64,000 nt of DNA from Ciborinia camelliae. Lineage: Eukaryota > Ascomycota > Leotiomycetes > Helotiales > Sclerotiniaceae. The notes beneath the pieces are model-generated. The model ran no database searches. It saw only the letters and a program-made list of their open reading frames with translations, and was not told the DNA's origin. The stretch covers positions 1,378,440 to 1,442,439 of the forward strand of contig JANPYM010000005.1 of assembly GCA_025890175.1 (NCBI GenBank). The letters run 5' to 3'. Of the stretch, positions 44,487 to 56,704 are shown in pieces (position 1 is the first letter of the stretch; every line of letters starts with the position of its first letter). The position numbers and the translations under genes are program-made.

Positions 44487-47405
44487 TCAAGTGATTGGGT
44501 TCAAAAATGGGTTAAGTAACAACTCGTCAGCACTTGGTCGCTTGGTATGTTCGACTTCAAAAGTTGATGCCAAGAATATCTTTGCATCGGAACTGGCCTC
44601 ATCTGGTACCGTAGGGCTGATTCTTGCGCCGCCGATCTTAAAAATAGCCTGTAGTTGAGAGCAATCAGGGAACGGGTGTGTACCTGTCATCATTTCAATG
44701 ACAAGGCAACCAAGGGACCAAATATCTGCTTTGCGTGTGTAGGCTGTCTGTTTAACGACCTCGGGTGCCATCCAGAATACGGACCCTTGCAGAGAAGGAC
44801 GATTCTTGTTGTTGCCGGGTCCATTGAGAAGATTGGAGGCTTCGATTTTCTTTGAGATACCAAAATCAGAGATCTTGATGCCACCCTTGTTGTCGACAAG
44901 GATATTTGCACCCTTGATATCTCTGTGAATGATATCTTTACCATGGAGATAAGCCAGACCAGTAACGATTTGTCGTACAAAACTTCGAATCAGAGGCTCC
45001 CCCAATGCTCCATAAGAATTAAGCATAGTTTGGACGGAACCACCGGGTACATATTCGAGAAAAATGTTGAGGCGATTGTCGGATGAGCTTGCTCCGAGAT
45101 ATTGGACAATATTGGGATGTTGTAGATCACGAAGGAAACTAATCTCACGCTTCAGAGCATCGATCATACTCTTCTTGCGAGCATCGTTTTTACTGTCCGT
45201 ACTAGGTGAAGGTGTCTCGACTTGCTTGACCGCAAGCAATTCACCCGTGACAGCATGCAGAGCCAGGAAAACACTACCAAAGGAACCCTGGCCAATTAGT
45301 GCACCCTTCATCCATTTGCTGTCGTCCCAAGAGTCTCCCTGCAGGAAACTTTCCAATTCCTCGTCCACTTCCTCTCCGTCATTGTTTAGCGCTTGGGTAA
45401 TCTCCTTCAGAGAATTTCCAGCTTCTGTGCTACCATCCTCGAAGTAGCTGTCTCTCACACTACTTCCATCATCAGTAGTCGCATTAACATTGGTAGTATC
45501 TGATCCGCTGTCGGTCGCAAAGGAGACATAAGATTTGCGGTTTGGTTCGGTTGGCGATTCTTCTTGGACAATGTCAAGTAACGAAGACGCCACCGAGTCT
45601 CTGAATCGACTACTATTTGCTCTTGAAAGGTCTAAAGGTCTGATCTTTGCTAATTGGCTGTTACCCATGAGCCAAGTATCGGCAATTGTTGGCATCGGAG
45701 GGGCATCAGCTACGGTCGAAGCAAAGCTCAGGTTGCTGGCAACGCTCAAACGGCTGTTGACCTTACTTAGACGAGTAGATCTCCTCAGAGAGAGCCTGGC
45801 AGTGCGGTCAATCTCTTCACGGGGATGATCAGGGAAGTATGTCGTCAAATCCGATGTGATCAATTCACTTGGAGGTCTCTGTCCAAAGAAGTGGCGTAGA
45901 CCAGCTTTCTTGCCTGCTTTATGCCTTGAGCTCTCCCTCAAGTCGGCTGGCAATGGTCTTTCAAGATCCTTGGCCGCATTATAAACGTTGCGTTCTCTCT
46001 CGGTAATGGACAAGTTGGATCCAGTTGACTGGAACGAGGCAGGCGATAACGGATGCTGAAGGTTGTCATTCCAGGTCTCTCCGAGCATTTTCTGAACTTT
46101 GAGTTGGCTGCGCTTATTATCGGACGTTTCGATAGCACGATTATGGGTTGTTGTAGCTTCCTCCATTGCGATGCTGGCGGCTCGCTGCAGCTCATCGTCA
46201 CCGGGCTCACCGGCATGTATTTTTCGCAAGATAAGACGGTTTCTTTCCGCCCTCTTTTGGTCTTTGATGATGCGCCAAAGTTCAGCTTCTGGCAATCGAC
46301 GGCATTGACTAGGATCAGGATCAACACCAGTAAGAACCCAAAAACAATAGTTCCGATCATGATCCTCACGGTAACCAAATTTTCTTAAAGTCAACCGCAT
46401 CACCTCATCACAAGAGCTACAATCTGCAACCTTGACCACCTTTGTGACACCTTTAGAAGATATCACCCTGATGACATCTTGGTTCGTTGGCAATGAAGCC
46501 ATGAGCGAGCCGTCGATGCTAGGGGTGGCTCGAGTATGGCCACCAGCTAGCCGAGCTATCTGTGGTTGTGTGGGATCAGATGGAGTGGTTGGGCGTCTTC
46601 CAGACATAGTCGCCGCACTTCCTGGTATGCTAATGTTGCTAGAGCCATTAAAGTATCCTTGAGTTTGTTCTCGCTTCATTGATTCCGCGGGACTCATAAT
46701 ACCATATCTCTGTTGTTGTCGTACAGGTCGAACTTCAGAGTTAGTCAAGGGTGAGACCGGTCGTGAAATCGGTTTACTAGCGTTTGTTGCAGAGGTATTG
46801 AAGCCATCAAACTGTCTTGAGAATCTCTTGTTTGTAGATGCAGGGATGTTTCGGTTTCCAGAATTTGGAGGACGTGGCGAACCAGAAGAAGATGGGGTGT
46901 GTGCAAAAGTATCCAAGGTCGCAAAAGAATCCTGCGATTGAAACTGTCAATTTCAATCTACTGCAATGACAAGTGAAAGAACACTTACCCTATTCCTCTT
47001 CTTCTGATTGGCATATGCCTTCGTCCTGAGCTTCTTGATGCCCAAAAATAAACGTACACGATCTCCTATTTTCTCAATACCCATTTCTTGAAGTACTGCT
47101 TTGTCCATCTCTAGGAGATTCTCGCCATTTATATTGTTCTTCTTGAATAACTTTTCATAGTCACCACAATTGATGCTCCTTAACCAATCGCCAACTTGAT
47201 CCTCGTCCCATCTCTTCGCAGACCCTGGACCGTCAGCATCCGAAAACTCGGATTCCGTAGGACTTGCAAATGTTTGGTTCGTGGCCAACATGGCTGGCGC
47301 TCTTCTACTTGATTGGGCAGTCGCTGTTTGTGAATTAGAAGAAAAGGAAGATGAGGATGGACCCAGCGATGCCGGAAAGGGGTTCTTTGAAGCTAGCATT
47401 GCCAT
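44487..47405 (-). CDS. STE11: MAP kinase kinase kinase Ste11
   Basis: Two exons (47405-46989 and 46931-44487) give 953 residues. This is the MAPKKK of the fungal mating/invasive-growth MAPK module, acting on Ste7 and below the Ste50 adaptor. Domains in order are a SAM domain (about 65-131, DEDQVGDWLRSINCGDYEKLF), a RAS-association-like domain (about 290-400, VIRVISSKGVTKVVKVADC and NYCFWVLTGVDPDPSQCR), a long polar region, and a complete kinase domain (about 680-950) with GQGSFGSV, VKQVE, HRDIKGAN, DFG, and GSVFWMAPE. The 57-bp intron joins KKRNR to DSFATLDTFA in frame. The start MAMLASK at 47405 is chosen as the first ATG of the open frame. In plant-pathogenic relatives this module is needed for infection structures, a family-level inference. 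Confidence 0.94.
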
Positions 47406-48090
47406 TGCGTCGATGTCATTAAATAGGCATAAAGGTGGTTGATTAAATATACAGATTCGATTTTGTAGCAGCTAGCAGCAGGAGCGAACTAGAAAGTGGA
47501 TAGACCCGACCAAAAGATTTTGCTTCGGTACCTAGGTGACTGACTATACAGGTCAGATAACAGTTGACTGTCTCAGTGGTTGAAGTTTAACAATAATAAA
47601 CAGTTAAAAGCGAGTGTGGCGAGCTTGCAGTGAATGCAGTGAATGAAGTGATTTGGGATTTCTTTTAGGTACGTGCGCGAATGCAATGCTCGAATGCCCA
47701 ATTGCTCAATGATCGTGTTGCAAGATATGTAGTATGTTGTATGTTGGAGGTTGATATAGATCTTCCAGGATCTATTTTAATAAGTTTGTAGATTATACCA
47801 CCTTGGTAAAGATCTATCGAAGACTCGTGGGCTGTGGATTGTAGAGTTGGAGTTGGAGTTGTGGTAGTGAGTGGTAGTTGTAGTTGTAGTTGTAGTTGGG
47901 TGGGATTAAAGAATAGACTGAGGAGAGAGAGAGAGTGGTGGGTGGTGAGTAACGTGAGTTGAGGTGAAAGAGGAAGTGAGGTGGGAGTGTAGGTAGGTTT
48001 TTCTCACTTTTTACTACTAGGTAGTCCGTATACGAGAAAAATAAGAATAACCATAATAACCATAATAACCATAACAATAATATAACAATA

Positions 48091-48093
<3 letters not shown>

Positions 48094-48127
<34 letters not shown>
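48094..48127. repeat. (TAA)n microsatellite
   Basis: About eleven uninterrupted TAA/AAT units, preceded by more degenerate ATAACC and CAATAATA units. Confidence 0.9.
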
Positions 48128-48129
<2 letters not shown>

Positions 48130-51100
48130 CTAATAAAATACTGTATGATCTTGACTTTCGGAATTATTATTAATATACCTACCTATCTACTAAACAGTAA
48201 GGTGCACCGATATGTACGTACAGACTCCAGACTCCAGACTGCAGACTGCAGACTGGGTACAGAGTCCAGACGGTACAGTAGGTACTAGGGTACTAGGTAG
48301 GTAGGTCCCTAGTAGGTACAGCTCGAGGACTGTAGAATAAAATGCGGTATGAAATGCCAACTTTCTAAGGGCCCGACCGAATCTTTGGGTCTGAGACTCT
48401 GAGACCCTGAGACCCTGAGACCCTACTCAAGGTTTTCCGCTGAATGAGGGAGCGACGACTGGTTTTACTACTCTTGCTACTCTTGCTACTACCTAATAAG
48501 GTAGGTCAGTTACCTATTTAGGGACTAGATACGATGTACTAGATACTAGATATGTACTATATGCTATGTACTATACCTAGCCGTACTATGTACTATACTC
48601 CGTACAATCTATACTATTTTCTCACTACCAGGTATCACGATTCGCGCTATGTTTTGTATGGGTGGGGAATGGGAAAAGAGGCGAGGAGATCCATGGACAT
48701 GGACCTTATTGGATTCTTTGGATCGATGGATAGTAGAGTTACGAGTACCGGTACTGGTACTGTCGTAACATAGATCGGAAAATAATGAGGATGAAAAGGC
48801 CTTGTGCAATTAATATATGTCTACCTTGAGTATTCTAGGTATTTACCTGATACCTACCTAGTAGATACCTAGATGCTAACTAGATGCTGACTAGATGCTG
48901 ACTAGATGCTAAGCAACTAAAGGAAAGGTACAATCATAGGTAGGTAGGTATAATTAACTCAATATAGTAAAGGGTCAAATGATTAATATGATACAGTATT
49001 CTCCAAGCCTTTTCCCAGAGAATTTCTTGAATCTTTTAACTGCTACCTGGGGACCTAATAAACTACTACTCCAGCTGCGGGTGGCATTGAGAGTTTGCGA
49101 CCGAGGGTGGCTAATGTGGGTGCTAGCTACTACTATACTAGTAGTCTACCGGTACCTATTACCACTACTACCACTACTGTACCCACTGTCTGCAGTAGGC
49201 AGCTCTTTAAAAATGTGTTCCAGATTTCTAGTAGTCGACTCCACCGGAACTATAATAATCCTAAATTATACGTAGAAGAAAAAAAGGAAAATAAAAAGAA
49301 AGAAAAAACTACTCTCGTCTCAAGTTCCCCAATTTTTGAAATGCATCTCTACTTCTACTTCTACTTCTACTCGGTAAACCTGCAAGATGATTTCAAGATA
49401 CAGTACAGCTTGAGTTTTCTCGGGAAAGCAAAACCGAATCATCTAGATCAGCTGAGGATCCTGTTTGTTTCAATGCCTAGCCAGCGTTCTGTTTCTTACA
49501 AGGGAAGAGGGGAGGGGGGAGAGGGAAGAGGGAAGAGGGAGGATGGAAGGGCCAAGTTAAAGAGACTCTTGACTCTTGACTCTTGAGAGACCAAAGATTG
49601 AGGTTTTAATGATATGTAGAGCATTGTTCATCAAATCAAATTGAGTGAAATTACAGTATTATTATCATTTCATATGTTAATACCTACATAACTGAAGCAA
49701 GATCAGATGCAATGTTTCAGAATTTTTGAGATAAGAGTAAGACCCATGATGGCATCGGTCCCGACTCCCAAAAGCTGTGCAGAGTGCAGTATCTCCTACC
49801 AAATTCCTACCCTATGCGTTGGCAACAATTCTTATGCAACAGCTACATACCTACCTAGTAGTCAGATCAATCTATGGATATATGAAGTTGAATACTTTCA
49901 AAATCTTATTTGTTGAAATATTTTGCCTTCCTCTTCCCTAGGAATACTGTATCCCATATCTCATACATGTATCCCCATATCCCATATCGTCTCAACTTTT
50001 GGTCATCTTCAAAATGGCCTCGAGCTTCAGATTTCAATTGGTTATTCCGTGAGCTGATCGTTTGATAGTCATTGATTATCTTCTGACTTAAAGAGATATG
50101 AAACGTTCAAGACAACTTGTGCGCGCGAGTGGCCGTGACCGTGGGGTGTGGCTTCAGGGATTTTACCTAGCCTTAAGAGTCAAGACGAATGAATCCCTTT
50201 TGTCAGTGCCAGGGGGGAAAGAAAAATACTGTAATGAATGAATCATGATGAATTAGAAAGTTCAGAGCTGTATCGAAAGTAATGTTGTATAGTATTGTAT
50301 TTTATCTGAATATATGATGTAGCTTATACTCATTCACACCAATATCCTTCTATATCAATCATACTAACTAGATACTAGCATCTTAACAATCTACGAATAG
50401 TTCTAGTTCTAGTTCTTTCTTCGAGTAGGTAGGTTGTTAAGAACTATTCGTACATATCAACAGCATGAACCTGTAGGCGGAGGAGCTCTCGCTAAACTAC
50501 TATACCTACTATATGGTTAGGCTAAACCATGCATCACTTCGGCGGCGGCGACATCTTGCAGCTTGTGACAAGTTTATCTTTCCTTTGGCTTCCAACCAAA
50601 GTTGTTCTACATTTGTGTAATCCACAACCACCTACATGCCTAGGTAGTATCAGGGAGCCCAATGTAAAAAGGCCCAAAGTAATCGCCGAGTAACCGAACA
50701 TCGCTCATAAACAAGATACACAGCCATTTAGGGTGGGTTGTGCTACTGGATTCGATTTGCCGCTGTCAATGGCCATAATTGGATACCATTCGGGTTGATC
50801 CTATCGACAATTTGTTTGACGATTGAGAATTGCTCCAATGATCCAATCCTAATGACCGCAGCAGATCAATTATGAAACTCCCAAGGGTCGCGCGAGCATT
50901 GACAAAACTTGGAAGCTTTCTTGACCAATGATATTATTCGCTAAAGCATTAGTATTTGAGTTTTTACTACCCGGAAAAGGAAGAAATCATGTCGTGGACT
51001 CGTCGATTTATTCTGTACTACCGGTGCTAGTATATCTACCTAGCTAGGTAGTATGGCATGTACGATATTAATTCTTGGGAAAGTAGGGGTTACGTTGAAA

Positions 51101-52465
51101 TCAAAAGCCGCACACTCTCAGTATTTGTTTCAACTCCTTTTCCCTCTTGCGTCTGTTTTACAAAACTTACGCATCTAGCATCAGCAATATATTCTTTCTT
51201 TTCCCCATGTCAGGGATCTCTGAATTCGCAAAAGATCATTTCCTTTTCAGCATGATCTTCACTATATCTGAAGACATGAGGTCACGACTCACCTGTCAGA
51301 GATTCAGAGTTCATCTGAAGGAGAAAATAAGATTCTCCTTATCGAAACTCGTTTCATGCATTCATAGTTTCCTTTCCTCAATGCTATCAACCGTTGCCTC
51401 GATATCCCCTGTCTTTCAATATTTTTCAGCCTATCATCGCGTTAAAAAGCCTTTCATTCCTACTGATCTAAACATAGGATTTAGATGCATGCGAAGCCCC
51501 CGCAAATTGAAATATTTTATCAACATTGTTTTTACTATTTGGCTCAGGGGGGATGAAACCCCCAAGTGACACTATTCCAAGAGCTGGAGGAACCTTTTAC
51601 GATCTTTCTCTACTTCCGGTTATGGAAGTATATCATCAATGTTGTTGAACCTTAACGCCCCAGATGTTACTGTGCTCGTCACTCAATTTCAGGGTCAAGG
51701 CTTCTCGTATTCATGATTCCGCATAGATGAACAAAAATCAGCGGTCCAAGAAGCGGACTAGTACCGTATGCTCCATCCTAAGTCGTCCCACTGATATAGG
51801 TAGATTACGATCATGCTCCGAGTTGATATTCCGGGAATACCGTGGTGCGATTAGTGGAAGGACCGGGCGAGGGTATTTACCCTCTCCTCGAAGCCTCGAG
51901 GAAGCACGACAGATGCTAACGACCTCGGACCACGAGGATTGGTGCCACAAACACATATACTGGTGATACCAACAGTGGTCGTAAGCTTCAGGAAAATGTA
52001 TCCAAATTTGACATACGAGATGAATCATGCTGTGGAATCCACACAGCTATTACAGATCTACGAGGCGACCTCAGAGTTTTTGCTCCGGTGCTAGATGCTC
52101 GACCTCACAGAAGTAAGAACGGCTGTAACTAGGGCTAGTAGTGTTTATGATAAAAGGCTTCATCATTAGATAGAGATGGTAGTTCAACAGTATACATCGT
52201 TTGTTTTGGGTCTGTATCCTAATTGAACTTACGCAGAGCTTTCCAACCAGGAGGTAATTTACCTCAAAGTTGGATGTTGTGGGACCCTAAACTTCGAAGC
52301 TGTATTTTAGATACACTGCATTCAGGATGGCGAAATGTCTCTATCCGCAAAATAGAAAGCCTCGTATACCTTACGACGAGATATGCCCCTCTAGATATGC
52401 CAGAAACGAAGTGGAAGGGTTTCGGGGCAGAAGCAAAAAACCGACCCCATTTTACTATGATTGAC

Positions 52466-52699
52466 TCACGTGATTTTAGTGCCTCACGTGAACCTGAAAC
52501 GTCGCTTAGCAGATCGCATCCAAAAGCAAAATTTTGGATTTTGTTGCGATGAGCTGGTACGTATATGAACTACTGTATCAGCTGACCGGATCAGGATCTC
52601 CGGATGCCGGGGGGAAGGGCTCGTTTTCAGGCTCTGTGAGTTTGTTGTGATCGTCAGGACCGAGATACATTATATGTTCATGTGATCAACAACCACGTG
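52466..52699. promoter_or_regulatory. Cluster of three CACGTG E-boxes upstream of VPS18
   Basis: CACGTG occurs at 52467-52472, 52485-52490 and 52694-52699, that is 120-353 bp before the VPS18 start codon. The first two are full TCACGTGA palindromes only 18 bp apart. In fungi this core is bound by bHLH factors such as Cbf1. Binding and effect here are untested inferences. Confidence 0.5.
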
Positions 52700-52818
52700 T
52701 TTAGAATACGGCCTGCCACAAAACCATTAAGTGCAAGTTGAAGCTATGGCTTGCCAGCCTTGGACAACAGGTTACAGCCTCGAGCTCAACGACCATGAGG
52801 TAGCTCATATAACAACGG

Positions 52819-55800
52819 ATGGCTCTCGACCCGTCAAGTGGCTACGTAGCCGCACGAAATCTACAAGATCTGAATGAGATTTCACTTCCAATATTTAATG
52901 TCGAGAAAGTACAACTTCAATTCTCCATAGCCTCCGACTTTGTAGCAGCGCAAGTTGCAAACAATGTCCTGGTTTTGGCACTTTCAAATGGCAGGATTCT
53001 CCGAATCGACTTGGACAATCCTGCAGATATAGACGGTGGGTGTTTGCAGGCTTTCTATCTCTTGGATCAGATAGCTGACCGTTGATTTAGACATTGACCT
53101 ACCTAAGAAGACCTCGGAAGTTGGAGTGATACGGCGCATGTTCCTCGACCCAACAGCCTCACATCTCATTATATGTACTTCACAAGGGGAAAACTATTAC
53201 CTCCATACACAGTCAAGGCAACCCAGGCCCCTTTCACGGCTGCGGGGTGTATCGATAGAATGTATTGCTTGGAATCCCTCGTTACCAACATCTTCGACCA
53301 GGGAGATACTTATTGGAACTTCTGATGGAATGATTTATGAAGGGTATATCGAAACTGCTACAGAATTTTACCGGAAGGAGGACAAATACCTGAAAGCACT
53401 TATGAGGCTCCCAGATGGACCTGTTGCTGGATTATGGGTGGATCTTGTTACTGGTAGACCTGACGCCAAGGAGGTTCGACGAGTAATGATAGCTACACAG
53501 AGTCGGGTTCTTCATTTAATAGGCAAGATTGGTAGGGTCGCACATGAGGGAGGTGCATCAATATTTACACGACTTTTCGAGACGGAACAACCCACGGCCC
53601 ATGAATTGTCCAGGATATCAACAACTGCAGCTTCTTCTCTTGTGGTGTCTCCAAACCATCCCGACTCCGCATCCATGGAAAGTTTAACCCCAGATCGTAC
53701 CTTTGCATGGCTATCATCACAAGGTGTATACTACGGGACATTAATGACTACGCCAGCCACCTCGGATTTGGGCACAAGATTATTTACAGAGGCAAAATTG
53801 TTGCCAAGATCTCAATTACCAGCTTCAGAGAACTCGATGGGTCGCAAAAAGCCAATTTCAGACTCGATTGATTCGATTGCGTTGACACAATGGCATATTC
53901 TTCATCTGATTGGGGAACGAGTTGTTGCAATCAATCGACTAGATGATAGAGTAATATTTGATCAAGTGGTCTTGGAACCTGGCCAGCAAGCGCTTGGACT
54001 GTTCGCTGATCAGGAGAAGAATACGTTTTGGCTCTTCACTACCCAAGAAATTTATGAAATTGTTGTCACAGACGAGGATAGAGATGTATGGAAAGTCATG
54101 CTGCAAACAGAACATTTTGATGCAGCACTGCGTTACGCTAGAGGCCCAGCTCAGAAGGATGCTGTAGCTACAGCATCTGGTGACTACCTCATTAGTAAAG
54201 GTTCATATCTTGAAGCTGCGGGAGTATACGGAAAGAGCAGCAAACCATTTGAACAAGTTGCGCTCACATTTGTTGATAATGACCAGCAAGATGCCTTACG
54301 AAAGTACCTTCTTACAAAACTTACAACATACAGAAAGGCCTCAACAATGCAACGTATTATGATTGCGAGTTGGCTGGTAGAGATTTTTATGTCAAAGCTT
54401 AACTCCCTTGATGATACGATCATCACTAAAGCTGAATTGTCTGAAAATTTGAACCCTACGGAGACCAGAAATCAACTAGACACAATTCGAGCGGAATACC
54501 AGGAGTTTGTCACAAAGTACAAAAATGACCTTGATAAGAAGACTACCTATGATATAATCAGCAGCCATGGCAGGGAAGATGAACTTCTTTTCTTTGCTAG
54601 TGCCGTAAACGATTACAATTATGTCCTCTCCTATTGGATTCAGAGAGAACGATGGAAGGAGGCATTGGATGTATTGAAGAAGCAGACAGCGCCCGAGATC
54701 TTCTACCGATATAGCAGTGGACTCATGACGCACGTGGCCACTGATCTCGTAGACATTCTAATGAGACATACGGACTTGAAAGCTCGGAATCTCATTCCTG
54801 CCCTGCTGAATTACGACAGACATTTTCAAGGGTCTCTTTCACAAAATCAAGCCATCCGTTACCTCTTACATGTCATCAATCACCTAAACTCAACGGACGC
54901 TGCCGTACATAATACACTAATTTCAATTTATGCCTCTCATCCATCAAAAGATGAATCGGCTCTCCTCTCATACCTCGAATCACAAGGTGATGAACCAAGT
55001 TTTGATTCAGACTTTGCTCTTCGACTCTGTATTCAACACTCGCGAGTTCAATCATGTGTACACATCTACAGCACTATGGGACAATATCTACAAGCAGTAG
55101 AACTTGCCCTCGCGCATTCAGAAATAGATCTCGCCTCGCTCGTCGCCGATCGCCCCCTTTCAAATCCCCCATTAAGGAAAAAGCTCTGGCTTGCAGTTGC
55201 AAAAAAAGTCATTTCTCAATCAAATGGCATCAAAACCGCCATTGAATTTCTCAAGCGTTGTGATCTGCTCAAAATCGAAGATCTCATCCCTTTCTTCCCC
55301 GACTTCGTCGTCATCGACGACTTCAAAGAAGAAATATGCGCCGCTCTCGAAGACTACAGTCGCAATATCGATGCCCTCAAGAAAGAAATGGACGAATCCT
55401 CGCAAACGGCCGCGAATATTAAAATCGACATCGCAGCCCTTGATCAACGCTATGCTATCGTGGAACCGGGAGAAAAATGCTACGTATGCACTTTACCGCT
55501 ACTGAGTCGACAGTTCTTCGTATTCCCTTGTCAACATGCGTTTCATAGCGACTGTTTGGGCAAGAGGGTTATGGACCAGGTTGGGGTCGGCAGGGCAAAG
55601 AGGATCAGAGAGGTGCAGATGTTGATTAGTAAGGGTATGGTTATGGGTGCTAAGAGGGAAGCGCTGATTGCGGAGCTGGATGGGTTGGTGGCGAGTGCTT
55701 GGTAAGTTTCATTCTAGGTTTAGGGAAGATGGGGGCTAGATTGCCCGACGTACTTTGCTAACCCTCATATTAGCATCCTCTGTAGCGACTTTGCTATTAA

Positions 55801-55858
55801 ACGAATAGATGAGCCGTTTGTTACGTCATCGGATGATAGGAACGAATGGGAATTATAA
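52819..55858 (+). CDS. VPS18: Vacuolar protein sorting protein Vps18 (Pep3)
   Basis: Three exons (52819-53035, 53091-55701, 55774-55858) give 970 residues. Vps18 is a core subunit of the HOPS and CORVET tethering complexes that drive fusion with the vacuole and endosomes. The N-terminal part is the Pep3/Vps18 beta-propeller (FNVEKVQLQFSIASDFVAAQ, IRRMFLDPTASHLIICTSQG). The middle is the helical clathrin-repeat region (LPDGPVAGLWVDL early; ILMRHTDLKARNLIPALLNY later). The C-terminus is a RING-type zinc domain starting CYVCTLPLL at about 869, FPCQHAFHSDCL at 886-897, and CILC at about 943, the last pair encoded by the 85-nt final exon. The frame would otherwise stop at ASAW, so the last splice is needed to complete the RING. 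Confidence 0.95.
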
Positions 55859-56704
55859 GCGGACATGGCATAACATGTATCTAATATGAATATGGTAGTG
55901 CATTTGGAAGGAGTTGTTTTGTGAAACGAATTAGATACTTTTTTTCACCACGAGATCTCAGGTCGTACTCTAAATTCTCCATATTTATTTTGGGGAAAGG
56001 AGGTGTAAAGTGAAGTGCAAATTGATGTGGATGTATTTTTTATTCTGTATCTTATTAACTCGTTACTCTACTAATACTCAAGTGGTATATCCATCCTCGC
56101 TCGCATCCCCATCCCCTTCCCATTTCACAATCCCTGCCCCATAAACTATATTCAACATACCAACCAACGTCACCCAGGCAAGGTTCACCAGGTCATCATT
56201 GGACGCATCTGCCCCTAAAACCAACTGCCTCGGCTTATTTATGCGCGCAAGTAAAAATTCTAGCTCTATTCAATGATGGCCTCATCTGATCCCAAACGCC
56301 CATACCCTATCTTCCAACTCCTAACAAATGCATGCATAATTACTCCTAGACAACCAACCAAGCCACTAGACGGTCTTTGATTCCTGTAGTGTTTCTGTAG
56401 TCAAATCACTCAATTCAATGATGGCATCATGCTTGCATCCTGCCACCCATTCCATCCATCCGTTTCTCAATATACAGTAATGCACTTCCAACGCTTCCAT
56501 TAATCCAACCCTGAAAAGAAAACAAGCAAGGAGGTCCCATTCCCTTTCCTTGGTTTGCCTTGTTACTTGCTGTGTTCTGTGCCATGCATACTTGCAACGA
56601 TGCTTTCGCTTTTTCACTTTTAATACGAATAAACAGATCCATAACTCCGTTCCCAAATGCACAGAAAAGCACAATCCACCCTGCGCGAAACAGTCTCGAT
56701 TTAA
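55859..56704. other. Convergent VPS18/PH-LRR interval
   Basis: These 846 bp between two stop codons hold only unrecognised short frames and presumably both 3' UTRs. Confidence 0.6.

Larger units (their letters stand above)
47406..52818. other. 5.4-kb gene-poor, repeat-rich interval
   Basis: The interval lies between divergent STE11 and VPS18. It contains an (AAT)n run (48094-48127), GACTCCAGACT and GAGACCCT short tandem runs (about 48228-48255 and 48390-48425), CTAGATGCTGA repeats (48880-48910) and many CCTAGGTAGG palindromes. Open frames (for example 51147-51569 and 52223-52552) have no recognisable domains. The STE11 and VPS18 promoters must lie at its ends. A higher-GC stretch at about 51720-52130 may be a relic of something but was not identified. 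Confidence 0.55.

Noticed and set aside
46053..46388. Open frames opposite STE11
   Set aside because: Antisense shadows of the long STE11 exon; no independent coding texture.
51147..51569. 140-residue plus-strand open frame
   Set aside because: Composition resembles translated AT-rich noncoding DNA; no domain and no neighbouring exon.
52223..52552. 109-residue open frame upstream of VPS18
   Set aside because: No recognisable motif. It overlaps the E-box region and probably the promoter; kept only as a note.
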